DNA from: JAIBJN01 sp963839745
GTDB lineage: Bacteria; Actinomycetota; Thermoleophilia; Gaiellales; Gaiellaceae
Length of the DNA: 64,000 nt
Direction of reading: 5' to 3'
Assembly: GCA_963839745.1 (NCBI GenBank)
Contig: CAWIWC010000017.1
Span: forward strand, 62,001-126,000
Shown here: piece after piece, positions 8,183 to 18,785 of the stretch
How the letters are laid out: each line of letters starts with the position of its first letter
Position numbering within the stretch: the stretch's first letter is position 1
The notes under the pieces: generated by a model
Told to the model about the DNA's origin: nothing
What the model saw: only the letters and a program-made list of their open reading frames with translations
Database searches by the model: none
Made by a program: the position numbers and the translations under genes

Positions 8183-8188
8183 TCTTGC

Positions 8189-8209
8189 CGTTTAGCGCGT
8201 TGCTAACGT
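8189..8209. promoter_or_regulatory. Divergent leaderless promoters with inverted repeat
   Basis: The 34-base gap between exonuclease and topoisomerase holds two -10 hexamers: TAAACG on the minus strand (8194-8189), 6 bases before ATG 8182, and TAACGT on the plus strand (8204-8209), 7 bases before GTG 8217. They enclose TTAGC-GCGTT-GCTAA (8192-8206), a perfect 5-bp inverted repeat that could be an operator. Confidence 0.5.
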
Positions 8210-8216
8210 GATCTGA

Positions 8217-10437
8217 GTGTCGAAGACGCTTGTAATCGCTGAGAAACCCTCCGTCGGCCGCGACCTCGCGGGCGCGCTGCCGGGCACCTTCAAGCAGAGC
8301 AAGGACAAGACGCACCTCGAGGGCGACGGCTACGTGATCACGTGGGCGATCGGCCATCTGGTCGGTCTGGCAGCCCCGGAGGAGTACGACGAGAAGCTCA
8401 AGAAGTGGCGCTTCGCCGATCTCCCGATCGTCCCGCAGCAGTTCAAGCTCCTGCCCAACGACGACCGGGCCAAGAAGCAGCTCTCGGCCGTTCACAAGCT
8501 GATGAAGGACAAGGAGGTCGACCTCATCGTCAACGCCTGCGACGCCGGGCGTGAGGGCGAGCTCATCTTCGCGTACCTGCTCGAGACCTCCGGCGTGCAC
8601 AAGCCGATCAAGCGGCTCTGGCTCAGCTCGATGACGAAGAAGGCGATCGAGGAGGCCTTCGCGACCCTGCGCGAGGGCGAGGAGATGCGCCTCCTGGAGG
8701 AGGCCGCGCGCTCCCGCTCCGAGGCCGACTGGCTCGTCGGCATGAACGCCACCCGCGCCGCGTCCATCCGGCTGCGGGCTGCCTTCGACGGCGCCGTCTC
8801 GCTCGGCCGCGTGCAGACGCCGACGCTCGCGCTCGTCGTCCGCCGCGAGCTCGAGATCCGCGCGTTCGTCCCGGAGCCGTACTGGCTCGTCGAGGCGCGC
8901 TTCGCCGCCACGGGCGAGCGGCTCTACAGCGGCCGCTACCTCGGCGGCAAGCGGATCAAGGAGGACGAGGCCGCCGCGATCGTCAAGGACACCACCGGGC
9001 AGCCGGGGACGATCACGAAGCTGGAGAAGAAGGAGGAGAAGGAGTCGCCGCAGCTCCTCTACGACCTCACGTCGCTCCAGCGCCACGCCAACACGCTCTT
9101 CGGCTTCTCGGCCAGGCGGACGCTCGGCGCCGCCCAGAAGCTCTACGAGGAGCACAAGGCGATCACCTACCCGCGCACCAACTCGCGCTTCCTGACGAGC
9201 GACATGATCGGCGAGATCAAGCCGACCGCGGCGCACGTGGGCCGGAGCGAGCGCTACGCGAAGGGCGCCGCGTTCGTCACGCGCATGGACAAGCTTCCGC
9301 TCGGCCGCGTCGTCAACGACAAGCGCGTCGAGGACCACCACGCGATCATCCCGACGCGCTCCGAGCACAACCTCTCGAAGATGGGGCCCGACGAGAGCCG
9401 CATCTACGACCTCGTCGCCAAGCGCTTCCTCGCGATCTTCCATCCCGACGCGATCTTCGAGCGCACGCGGATCGAGACCACCGTCGCCGAGCACGTCTTC
9501 CGCACGTCCGGCCGGATCCTGATCGAGGCCGGCTGGAAGGCCGTCTACGGCGAGGAGTCGCAGGCGGACAAGGGCGAGGACGACTCCGGCGGCGACCAGC
9601 TCCTCCCGAAGCTCGAGCAGGGCGAGGAGGTCGAGACGCGCTCGGTCGATTCGCTCCGCAAGGAGACGCAGCCGCCGCGGCGCTTCACCGAGGCTTCGCT
9701 GCTCGGCGCGATGGAGACTGCCGGCAAGGACATCCAGGACGCCGACCTCCGCGAGGCCATGAAGGACTCCGGCATCGGCACCCCGGCTACACGCGCGTCG
9801 ATCATCGAGCGGCTGCTTCAGGTCGGGTACATCGAGCGCGAGGGGCGTGCCCTGATCGCGACCGAGAAGGGCGTCCAGGTCATCTCGCTCCTGGGCGAGC
9901 ACCCGCTGACGTCCGCCGAGCTGACCGGAAGCTGGGAGCACAGGCTCTCGCTGATCGAGCAAGGCGACGACACGCGCCCGGCCTTCATGTCCGACATCGT
10001 CAAGTTCACGACCGACACCGTCCAGGAGCTCGACAAGCTCAAGGGCGTGAAGATCGAGCGGGCGAACCTCGGCCCGTGCCCGGTCTGCGGCCGGGACGTG
10101 ATCGAGAACCGCAAGGGCTACTCGTGCTGGTCGAAGGACGACCCGGGCTGCGGCTTCGTCATCTGGAAGAAGAAGGCGAACAAGATCCTTCCCGTCAGCG
10201 TGGTCAAGGAGCTGATGGAGAAGCGGCGCACCGAAAAGGCGGTGCCGGGCTTCCGCGGCCGCTCGGGCCGGAAGCTTCAGCGCCAAGCTCAAGCTCGAGC
10301 AGGGCGAGGAAGACGGGAAGTGGCGCGTCGAGTTCGACGAGGAGTGGGCGACCGCACCGCGCGAGCCCAGCACCGAGGCTGAAAACGGCGCCCAGGAGGC
10401 CGAAACCGCCAACACTTCGGCCCCGGCCGCGTCTTAA
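8217..10437 (+). CDS. Type IA DNA topoisomerase (TopB/TopA-like), frameshift near the C-terminus
   Basis: Relaxes DNA by a 5'-phosphotyrosine intermediate. The N-terminus (LVIAEKPSVGRDLA) starts the TOPRIM domain, with metal residues in NACDAGREGELIF near residue 103. The catalytic Tyr is in ITYPRTNSRFL near 318. A late domain has GIGTPATRASIIERL, and a four-Cys zinc element follows (CPVCGRDV, CWSKDDPGCGF). After GFRGRSGR (about 10255-10268) the frame slips by one base; the other frame continues as SFSAKLKLEQGEEDGKW, the usual C-terminal repeat, to TAA 10435-10437. Without the slip the protein has about 739 residues. Upstream and downstream genes are normal, so an indel near ggaagc is the simplest reading. 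Confidence 0.9.
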
Positions 10438-10615
10438 TTCCGCAACAAGCCGCACGAATGCTCCATTAACGCGCGGTTAAGACACCCGTCTGTGGGTAGG
10501 CCGACGAGGGAATGAGTCGTAGAGTGAGAACGTTGTTTCGGGTGGAGCCGCAGAAATCCCACCCTGCCGCGCAATCCGCCCTGCCCTCGTTTAGCGAAAG
10601 GACGAGCAGAAACAG
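10438..10615 (+). promoter_or_regulatory. Upstream region of the sigma factor gene with leader hairpin
   Basis: 178 bases without a gene. The clearest structure is GGGTGGA (10540-10546) facing TCCCACCC (10557-10564), a short hairpin in the probable 5' leader. A purine-rich GAAAGGA about 15 bases before TTG 10616 is the best Shine-Dalgarno candidate. No convincing -35/-10 pair was found; TAAGAC and TAGGCC hexamers are possible. Confidence 0.35.
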
Positions 10616-11662
10616 TTGAGCCAGAACACCGTGAACGAAGCTCTTGACACCCAGGCGGGCCGCCACCTCCTCGAGGCTGCTGAAGAGCGCGGCTACGTCG
10701 AGCCTGCCGAGATCGAGGCGCTCGCCCTCGAGCTCGACCTCGGCGACGAGGAAGTCGCGGAGGTCACGCACGAGCTCGAGACCATCGGTCTGGAAATTGG
10801 CGCTCCCGCCGAGGAGGCGGTCGTCGCGCCGGCCGACCCCGTACACGGGGCCGGAGACAGCCTGCAGCTCTTCCTGGCCGACGTCGGTCGCCACAAGCTT
10901 CTGACCGCCGCCGAGGAGGTCACGCTCGCGAAGGAGATCGAGAAGGGCAACCTCATCGCGAAGCGGCGCATGATCGAGTCGAACCTCCGGCTCGTCGTCT
11001 CCATCGCCAAGGGCTACCGCGGCCTCGGCGTCCCGTTCCTGGACCTGATCCAGGAGGGCACGCTCGGGCTCAACCGCGCCGTCGAGAAGTTCGACTGGCG
11101 CCGCGGGTTCAAGTTCTCCACCTACGCGACCTGGTGGATCCGCCAGTCGGTGCAGCGCGCCGTCGCCAACAACGCGCGCACGATCCGCGTTCCCGTCCAC
11201 GTCGTCGAGCGCCAGCAGAAGCTCGGCCGGGCCGCGCGCCGGCTCGAGGTCGAGCTCGGCCGCGACGCCACGCGGCAGGAGCTTGCGGAGGCCACCGGCC
11301 TGCCGGTCCAGCACGTCGAGGAGGCGCTCTCGGCCGCGCAGGCGTCCGTCTCGCTCAACCAGAGCGTCGGCTCCGACGACGAGGGCGAGCTGGGCGATCT
11401 CTTCGCCGACCGCGAGGCCGCCGACCCGTTCGAGGAGGCCGAGGAGTCGCTGCGCAAGCAGGGCGTGCGCAAGGCGCTCGACGCGCTCCCCGAGCGCGAG
11501 CGGCGCATCCTCGAGCTGCGCTTCGGCTTCGAGGGCGACCCCTGGACGCTCGAGGCGATCGGCGCCGAGCTCGGGCTCACCCGCGAGCGCGTCCGTCAGC
11601 TCGAGGGCCAGGCGCTCCAGCGCCTCGCGGCCCTGCGCGAGCTCACGTCTGTCGCGGCCTAG
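10616..11662 (+). CDS. RNA polymerase sigma factor, RpoD/HrdB type
   Basis: 348-residue group 1/2 sigma-70 factor. A short region 1.1-like N-terminus (HLLEAAEERGYVEPAEI) precedes region 1.2 (SLQLFLADVGRHKLL), region 2 (NLRLVVSIAKGYRGLG, LIQEGTLGLNRAVEKFD, FKFSTYATWWIRQ for -10 binding), region 3 (RVPVHVVERQQKLGRAARRL) and region 4 with the -35 helix-turn-helix (ALPERERRILELRFG, LTRERVRQLEGQAL). TTG 10616 is the chosen start; GTG 10631 is an alternative. It is short for a vegetative factor, but complete in all binding regions, so it may be the main sigma or a close HrdB paralogue. Confidence 0.92.
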   Translation: MSQNTVNEALDTQAGRHLLEAAEERGYVEPAEIEALALELDLGDEEVAEVTHELETIGLEIGAPAEEAVVAPADPVHGAGDSLQLFLADVGRHKLLTAAEEVTLAKEIEKGNLIAKRRMIESNLRLVVSIAKGYRGLGVPFLDLIQEGTLGLNRAVEKFDWRRGFKFSTYATWWIRQSVQRAVANNARTIRVPVHVVERQQKLGRAARRLEVELGRDATRQELAEATGLPVQHVEEALSAAQASVSLNQSVGSDDEGELGDLFADREAADPFEEAEESLRKQGVRKALDALPERERRILELRFGFEGDPWTLEAIGAELGLTRERVRQLEGQALQRLAALRELTSVAA

Positions 11663-11740
11663 CCGGGCCACGATCCAGGTCTGAACGAGGGCAGCCGCTC
11701 TCCGTCGGCCGGCGCGCGTGTCGGTCTTTCGGAGAAGCGG

Positions 11741-11774
11741 CGGGGCGGAACCCACCGCATGGGGTCCCGCCCCG
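11741..11774 (+). terminator. Probable terminator of the sigma gene
   Basis: GGGGCGG AA CCCA faces TGGG GT CCCGCCCC with a 5-base loop, a strong GC hairpin 80 bases after the stop, followed only by TCTTGTC, so the T-run is weak. The remaining gap (11663-11895) shows no gene. Confidence 0.5.
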
Positions 11775-11895
11775 TCTTGTCGCCGGCCAATGCCCCCGCC
11801 GCAACGGGGCCGGCCGGCAGACCTGTTTCGAGTATCGGGCACAGAGGCTCGCTTGATCCATCCCCCGGTGGTTGGTTCACCGCCCTAGTTGACGG

Positions 11896-12666
11896 GTGGT
11901 TGTTTCTAGACTTCACGGCCTGAGGGCCTGGCTTCTCGGCAGTGGCGGGTGGATTCCGACAGAGGCGCGGGAGACCGCCTGCGTCCTCGTCCGCGACGGC
12001 GAGCGCGCGCTCGTTCTCGACGCCGGGACGGGGCTTCAGCGCCTCGTGAACGAGCCGGCACGGCTCGACGGCGTCCGGACGCTCGACATCGTCCTTACGC
12101 ACTTCCATCTGGATCACACCTGCGGTCTCGCGTACGTTCCGGCGCTCGCGGTGAAGCCGGAGCTATGGGCGCCTGGGGCCTGGCTCTACGGCGCGTCGAG
12201 CGCCGACCTGCTCGACCCGTTGCTCCGCTCGCCGATTTCGCCCTTCGAGGCGGACGAGCTCGGCGAGATCCGCGAGCTGGCGCCGGGGTCTCAGACCGTC
12301 GGGGGCTTCGCGCTGACGACCCGCGCCCAGCCACTGCACTGGGCGCCGACCGCCGGCCTGCGCGTCGGTGACGCGCTCGCGCTCGTGACCGACACCGCCT
12401 ACGACCCCGGAAGCATCGAGCTTGCGCGGAACGTGGCGCATCTCCTCCACGAGGCGTGGTCGACGTCCGACCGGCCGGTGGCGAGCGAGGGGGATGCGAC
12501 CGCCGCCGAGGCCGGCCGCGTCGCGCAGGAGGCCGGCGCACGGCGGTTGACGCTCGTGCACCTCAACCCGCGGCTGCAAGACGAGGACGAGCTGCTGGCG
12601 GACGCCCGCCGGTACGCCCCCGACGCGCAGCTCGGGCGCGACGCGACCGAGCTCCAGCTCCACTGA
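11896..12666 (+). CDS. Metallo-beta-lactamase-fold hydrolase (RNase Z-like)
   Basis: 256-residue metal-dependent hydrolase. The N-terminus reads LLGSGGWIPTEARETACVLVR, then LVLDAGTGLQRL, and the metal motif THFHLDHTCGL (HxHxDH) near residue 74; a later VTDTAYDPGS and LVHLNPR give further ligands. It resembles RNase Z and the arylsulfatase/phosphodiesterase branch; a phosphodiester substrate is likely but not provable. The start is unclear: GTG 11896 and TTG 11902 are in frame, while a TAGACT hexamer at 11907-11912 would favour a leaderless CTG at 11920, which gives the family N-terminus directly. Confidence 0.82.
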   Translation: MVVSRLHGLRAWLLGSGGWIPTEARETACVLVRDGERALVLDAGTGLQRLVNEPARLDGVRTLDIVLTHFHLDHTCGLAYVPALAVKPELWAPGAWLYGASSADLLDPLLRSPISPFEADELGEIRELAPGSQTVGGFALTTRAQPLHWAPTAGLRVGDALALVTDTAYDPGSIELARNVAHLLHEAWSTSDRPVASEGDATAAEAGRVAQEAGARRLTLVHLNPRLQDEDELLADARRYAPDAQLGRDATELQLH

Positions 12667-12791
12667 ATCCGGCTGGACGGAACGCCGGTCTTCGTACGAT
12701 ACTTCTCCGCACGAGAAGAACGGAGATGGCATCTCTAAATTCTCGAGCGCGGCGAACGGCGGTGTTATCGGGTGCCCGCTAACAAGGGGAC

Positions 12792-12845
12792 TTGCCGACT
12801 CGTCCAAGCCGTTGGATACTCCCCTCCCCGCCTCGCGCGGGGTGG
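12792..12845 (+). promoter_or_regulatory. Promoter and leader hairpin of the peptide transporter operon
   Basis: TTGCCG (12792-12797), a 17-base spacer, and GATACT (12815-12820) form a good sigma-70 promoter. Just after the expected start site, CCTCCCCG faces CGGGGTGG (12824-12845), a hairpin that ends about 15 bases before the AGGAGA ribosome-binding site at 12861. The hairpin could control translation or transcript stability. Confidence 0.6.
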
Positions 12846-12870
12846 GCTCAACCGGAGAAAAGGAGAGGAT

Positions 12871-14586
12871 GTGAGGGGAAAGCCATTTAGGCTCCTCCTG
12901 CTGCTCGTCACGTTGCTGCTCGCGCTAGGTCTTGCGGGTTGCGGCGGCGATGACGACGAGGCCGAGCCTTCCGACACAGGCGCCGCAACGGAAGAGGAGG
13001 GTGACGCCGCGGCGGGCGGCACGCTCGTCTTTGCGGGCGCTGCGGATCCGGTCGCGCTCGACGGCGCGCTCGTCTCCGACGGCGAGTCGCTCCGCGTCAT
13101 TCAGCAGATCTTCGAGACGCTCGTCTCGCTCGAGCCGGGAACCACCGAACCCGTCGCGGGTCTCGCTGAGAGCTGGGAGCCGAACGAGGACGGCACCGAG
13201 TGGACATTCACGCTCCGTGAGGGCGTGACGTTCCACGACGGTGAGCCGTTCAACGCCGAGGCGGTCTGCTTCAACTTCGACCGCTGGTACAACTTCAAGG
13301 GTCCGTTCCAGAACCCGAGCGCGTCCTACTACTGGCAGGTCGTCTTCGGCGGGTTCGCCACGCAGGACAATCCGGACGCCCCCGCCGAGAGCCTCTACGA
13401 GAGCTGTGAGGCCACCGACGAGACGACGGCCGTCATCAACCTGACGAAGCCGTCGGCGACGTTCATCCCGGCCCTGGCGCAAACGTCGTTCGCGATCGCC
13501 AGCCCGGCGGCCCTGACCGAGTTCGAGGCCGACGCCGGCACCGTCGACGCCGACGGCGTCTTCCAGCCGGAGGGCACATTCGGAACGGAGCACCCGATCG
13601 GGACGGGCCCGTTCAAGTTCGAGTCCTGGACCCGTGGCGACAGCCTGACGATCGTCCGCAACGATGACTACTGGGGCGAGACCGCCCTGCTCGACTCGGT
13701 CATCTTCCGGCCGATCGCCGACAACGCCGCACGTCTCCAGGCGCTGCAGGCCGGCGACATCCAGGGCTACGACCTCGTCGAGCCCCAGGACATCGAGACC
13801 ATCGCCGCCGACTCGAACCTGCAGGTCATCGACAGGCCGCCGTTCAACGTGGCCTACGTGGGCATCAATGTGGGCACCCCGCCGCTCGACGACATCGCCG
13901 TGCGGCAGGCGCTCGCCCACGGCCTCGACAGGCAGGCCGTCGTGGACAACTTCTACGCGGGCCGCGCCGAGGTGGCGCATCAGTTCATGCCGCCCGAGGT
14001 CGAGGGCTACGCCGACTCGGTGACCGAGTACGAGTTCGACCCCGAGAAGTCGAAGCAGATCCTCGAGGACGCGGGCTACACGCTTCCCGTGAAGATCGAC
14101 TTCTGGTACCCGACCGACGTTTCCCGGCCCTATATGCCGGATCCGAAGCGGAACTTCGAGGCCTTCGCTGCCAGCCTGAACGAGTCCGGGTTCGAGGTCG
14201 TGCCTCACAGCGCGCCCTGGTCTCCCGATTACCTCGGCCTGGCCAACGAGGGCAAGCTGCCCGTCTTCCTGCTCGGCTGGACGGGTGACTACGGCGATGC
14301 CGACAACTTCGTCGGCACGTTCTTCCAGACGCCCGGCGCACAGTTCGGCACCATCAAGGCGCCGAACCAGGAGATCCACGATCTCCTCGCCGCGGCCGAG
14401 GCCGAGACCGACCAGGCAACCCGTGTCGGGATGTATCAGGAAGCGAACCAGCTGATCTCCGACTGGATTCCTGGTGTTCCGTACGCGCACTCGAGCCCGG
14501 CGCTGGCGTTCGCCGCCAACGTGCAGGGCTTCCAACCAAGTCCCACGACCAACGAGAGCTTCGCAACCGTCTCCTTCGTGGAGTAG
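12871..14586 (+). CDS. Peptide ABC transporter substrate-binding lipoprotein (family 5)
   Basis: 571-residue DppA/OppA-type binding protein. It starts at GTG 12871 with AGGAGA five to ten bases before; longer readings lack a signal. The N-terminus is a lipoprotein signal (RLLLLLVTLLLALGLAGC) with lipid Cys24, then an acidic linker and the family signature (FETLVSLEPGTTEPVAGLAE, TFTLREGVTFHDGEPFNAEA). It should capture peptides or another small solute outside the membrane for the two permeases and two ATPases that follow. Confidence 0.93.
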   Translation: MRGKPFRLLLLLVTLLLALGLAGCGGDDDEAEPSDTGAATEEEGDAAAGGTLVFAGAADPVALDGALVSDGESLRVIQQIFETLVSLEPGTTEPVAGLAESWEPNEDGTEWTFTLREGVTFHDGEPFNAEAVCFNFDRWYNFKGPFQNPSASYYWQVVFGGFATQDNPDAPAESLYESCEATDETTAVINLTKPSATFIPALAQTSFAIASPAALTEFEADAGTVDADGVFQPEGTFGTEHPIGTGPFKFESWTRGDSLTIVRNDDYWGETALLDSVIFRPIADNAARLQALQAGDIQGYDLVEPQDIETIAADSNLQVIDRPPFNVAYVGINVGTPPLDDIAVRQALAHGLDRQAVVDNFYAGRAEVAHQFMPPEVEGYADSVTEYEFDPEKSKQILEDAGYTLPVKIDFWYPTDVSRPYMPDPKRNFEAFAASLNESGFEVVPHSAPWSPDYLGLANEGKLPVFLLGWTGDYGDADNFVGTFFQTPGAQFGTIKAPNQEIHDLLAAAEAETDQATRVGMYQEANQLISDWIPGVPYAHSSPALAFAANVQGFQPSPTTNESFATVSFVE

Positions 14587-14626
14587 CTGCGAGCCTGAAT
14601 GAATCAGCGAGCCGGCGGACGACGAA

Positions 14627-15634
14627 ATGCTGAAATTCGTTGTCCGCCGGCTCCTGCTTTTGGTCCCCATCCTGCTCGGCCTCTCGATCCTGGTGTTCTT
14701 ATGGATCAGGGCCCTCCCCGGTAGTCCCGCCGACGCACTCCTGGGCGAGCGGGCGACCGCCGAGCAGCGGGCGGCGATCGAGCGGCAGTACGGGCTCAAC
14801 GAGCCCATCCACGAGCAGTACTTCCGCTACTTCCAGCAGACGTTCATCGACCGCGACTTCGGCAACAGCGTCACCTCGCGGCGCGCGATCACGGACGAGT
14901 TCAAGGAGCGCCTCCCCGCGACGATCGAGCTCGCGGTCGGCGCAATGCTCTTCTCGATCATCTTCGGGCTCCCGCTCGGCTTCCTCGCGGCCAAGAAGTA
15001 CGGGGGGTGGTTGGACCACACGAGCCTTGTGGTCTCACTGATTGGGATCTCGATCCCAGTCTTCTTCCTAGCCATCATCCTCAAGTACATCTTCGCGGTG
15101 AAGCTGGGGTGGTTACCCTCGGTGGGCCGAACGGACGTGCTCATCGCGGCCGAGCACCCGACGAACTTCTACATCCTCGACGCGATCGTCACGCTCAACT
15201 GGGAGGCGTTCGTCGATGCGATCAAGCATTTGATCCTGCCCGCGATCGCCCTCGGGACGATCCCGTTGGCCGTGATCACGCGCATCACCCGGGCCTCCGT
15301 CCTCGACGTGCAGAACGAAGACTACGTCCGCACCGCCCGCGCCAAGGGCGTCTCGCCGAGCGCCGTCGACCGTCGGCACATTCTGCGCAATGCGCTGCTG
15401 CCGATCTCGACAATCATCGGCCTCCAGACGGGACTGCTCCTGTCGGGCGCCGTGTTGACGGAGACCGTCTTCGCGTGGCCCGGGCTCGGCAGCTGGCTGG
15501 TCGACGCGATCGCGGCCCGTAACTACCCCGTGCTCCAGGGCGGGATCCTCTTCATCGCCATCATCTTCGTCCTCGTGAACCTCGTCGTGGACGTGTCGTA
15601 CGCCTTCATCAATCCGAGGATCCGGTACTCGTGA
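14627..15634 (+). CDS. Peptide ABC transporter permease, DppB type
   Basis: 335 residues, first permease of the operon. It begins FVVRRLLLLVPILLGLS with a first membrane helix typical of DppB, followed by the RALPGSPADALLGE periplasmic loop. A binding-protein-dependent transport fold spans about residues 95-330, with the EAA loop that contacts the ATPase (DYVRTARAKGVSPS) and a late GAVLTETVFAWPGLG. Five or six membrane segments are visible. It pairs with the DppC-type protein downstream. Confidence 0.93.
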   Translation: MLKFVVRRLLLLVPILLGLSILVFLWIRALPGSPADALLGERATAEQRAAIERQYGLNEPIHEQYFRYFQQTFIDRDFGNSVTSRRAITDEFKERLPATIELAVGAMLFSIIFGLPLGFLAAKKYGGWLDHTSLVVSLIGISIPVFFLAIILKYIFAVKLGWLPSVGRTDVLIAAEHPTNFYILDAIVTLNWEAFVDAIKHLILPAIALGTIPLAVITRITRASVLDVQNEDYVRTARAKGVSPSAVDRRHILRNALLPISTIIGLQTGLLLSGAVLTETVFAWPGLGSWLVDAIAARNYPVLQGGILFIAIIFVLVNLVVDVSYAFINPRIRYS

Positions 15635-15686
15635 GCGTCGCTCGCCTCTGGCTCGCTCCCGCACACGCTCCCGGGCCGGTGGGCCC

Positions 15687-16598
15687 GTGAGCGTCGTCGA
15701 GTTCGAAGGGCGACGGCTCGAACAGGACGCGCCGCCCAGCGGGCTCTGGAGAGAGGCCTGGGCGCGGCTGCGAAGGAACCCCGGCGCCATCGTCGGGTTC
15801 TGCCTCGTCGGCATGTTCGTCACGATCGCGATCTTCGCACCGCTCATCGCGCCCCATGACCCGCGCGCGCAGGACCTCGCCGCCCTCGGCGGCCGCTGCT
15901 GCCCGGGGCCGACGGCGGAGAACTGGTTCGGGCTCGACGAGCTCGGCCGCGACGAGTTCTCGCGCATCGTCTACGGCGCGCGCTACTCGCTGCTGATCGG
16001 CATCGTCGCCGTAAGCGTCGGCCTGTCCTTCGGCCTCATCCTCGGCGCGATCGCGGGCTACTTCGGCGGCGCCGTGGACTCCGTGATCATGCGCCTGATG
16101 GACATCATGCTCTCGATCCCGGGCCTGCTCCTGGCCATCGGGATCGTCGCGGTGCTCGGGCCGGGGTTGACGCAGATCATGATCGCGGTGGGGGCGGTGA
16201 ACATCCCCATCTTCGCGCGCCTCTTACGAGGGTCGATCCTCGCCCAAAAGGAGAACGATTTCATCCTGGCCGCGCGGTCCGTCGGGGTGCCGAGGCGCTC
16301 GATCCTCGCCAGCCACATCCTCCCGAACTCGATCTCGCCCGTGATCGTGCAGGGAACCCTCGCCATGGCAACCGCGATCATCGACGTCGCCGGGCTGGGC
16401 TTCCTCGGCCTCGGGCCGCAGGATCCGGCGACGCCGGAGTGGGGGACGATGCTGACCGGGACGGTGCGCTACCTGCAGACGGCGCCCCATCTGGCCATCA
16501 TCCCGGGCGTGGCGATCGTCGTCTCCGTGCTCGGGTTCAACCTGATCGGCGACGGCCTCCGCGAGGCCCTCGACCCGAAGTTGCGTGGACGTGGCTAG
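15687..16598 (+). CDS. Peptide ABC transporter permease, DppC type
   Basis: 303 residues, second permease. An N-terminal helix (GAIVGFCLVGMFVTIAIFAP) is followed by a periplasmic loop with the DppC-type LIAPHDPRAQDL and WFGLDELGRDEFSRI. The transport domain has the EAA loop DFILAARSVGVPRR. GTG 15687 is chosen because it directly precedes the family N-terminus; a similar GTGAGCGTCG at 15631 is out of frame. The end overlaps the next gene by 14 bases. Confidence 0.92.
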   Translation: MSVVEFEGRRLEQDAPPSGLWREAWARLRRNPGAIVGFCLVGMFVTIAIFAPLIAPHDPRAQDLAALGGRCCPGPTAENWFGLDELGRDEFSRIVYGARYSLLIGIVAVSVGLSFGLILGAIAGYFGGAVDSVIMRLMDIMLSIPGLLLAIGIVAVLGPGLTQIMIAVGAVNIPIFARLLRGSILAQKENDFILAARSVGVPRRSILASHILPNSISPVIVQGTLAMATAIIDVAGLGFLGLGPQDPATPEWGTMLTGTVRYLQTAPHLAIIPGVAIVVSVLGFNLIGDGLREALDPKLRGRG

Positions 16599-17596
16599 GG
16601 AGCCGCTTCTCACCGTCGACGACCTCCGGGTCGAGTTCACGACCTCCCGGGGCACGGTCTACGCCGTCAACGGCATCACATTCGACGTCGCGCCGGGAGA
16701 GACGCTGGGGATTGTCGGCGAGTCGGGATGCGGCAAGAGCGTCACGTCGCTCGCCCTCCTCGGGATCCTCGCCCGCAACGGCCGCGTCACGGGTGGAACG
16801 GCGATGTTCGAGGGCCGCGACCTCCTGCAGCTGAAGGACAAGCAGCTGCGCAAGATCAGGGGCCGCGACATCGCGATGATCTTCCAGGATCCGATGACGA
16901 GCTTGAACCCGGTGCAGACGGTCGGGAAGCAGATCCGGGAGGCGCTCGTGACCCACTTCGACCTGGACAAGAAAGAGGCGGACGAGCGCGCCGCGAGCCT
17001 CCTCGGTCGGGTCGGCATCCCCAGTCCAGAGATCCGGCTCAAGGACTACCCGCACCAGTTCTCGGGCGGGATGCGCCAGCGCGCGATGATCGCCATGGCC
17101 CTGGCCTGCGAGCCGAAGCTCCTGATCGCGGACGAGCCCACGACCGCGCTCGACGTGACGATCCAGGCCCAGATCCTCGAGCTCCTCAAGGAGGTCGTGT
17201 CCGAGCGCGACACGGCGCTCATGCTCATCACGCACGACCTCGGCGTCGTCGCCGGATCGTGCGAGCGCGTGAACGTCATGTACGCGGGCATGTTCGTGGA
17301 GACGGCTTCTGCGAACCAGCTCTTCGCGCGCCCGCGCCATCCGTACACGCTGGGATTGCTCCAGTCGATCCCGCGCCTCGACGCGAGGCGCAAGGAGGCG
17401 TTGACGCCGATCGAGGGCGCTCCACGCGACATGCTCAGGCCGCCGAGCGCGTGCCCGTTCGAGCCGCGGTGCCGGTTCTCCGTGGACGAGTCGACGCGCG
17501 AGGTGCCGCCTCTGCGCGAGATCGAGCCCGGCCACTTCGTCGCGTGCTTCAACCCCGTGCCCGCGGAGGAGTGGGAGAAGTCGAAGGCGGCCGCGG

Positions 17597-17604
<8 letters not shown>
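16585..17604 (+). CDS. Peptide ABC transporter ATPase, DppD type
   Basis: 339-residue ATP-binding subunit: Walker A GESGCGKS near residue 45, Q-loop MIFQDPMTSLNP, signature FSGGMRQRAMIA, Walker B LLIADEPTTALD, H-loop LITHDLG. The C-terminal oligopeptide-transporter extension has a Cys cluster (CPFEPRCRF, then FVACF) that in relatives may bind an iron-sulfur cluster. Start GTG 16585 overlaps the permease; GTG 16591 is an alternative. Confidence 0.93.
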
Positions 17605-18697
<1,093 letters not shown>

Positions 18698-18715
18698 GCG
18701 CCGACCCCGCCAGAA

Positions 18716-18760
18716 GGGGCATAACCCCTGCTCCTCCCCCGAATTGGGGTGTTGTCCACA
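18716..18760. terminator. Paired C/G hairpins after the transporter operon, with a DnaA-box-like site
   Basis: GGGG-CATAA-CCCC (18716-18728) and CCCC-GAATT-GGGG (18737-18749) are two short hairpins in a row. TTGTCCACA (18752-18760) follows directly and equals the favoured DnaA box of high-GC actinomycetes. The hairpins may end the transporter transcript; no T-run is present. The next gene starts at 18786. Confidence 0.4.
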
Positions 18761-18785
18761 AGTTTGGGTGCCGATCACAGGCCCG

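Noticed and set aside
6270..10415. Very long minus-strand open frame covering the topoisomerase
   Set aside because: Only its last third (the flavoenzyme) is real; the part opposite the topoisomerase is an antisense shadow.
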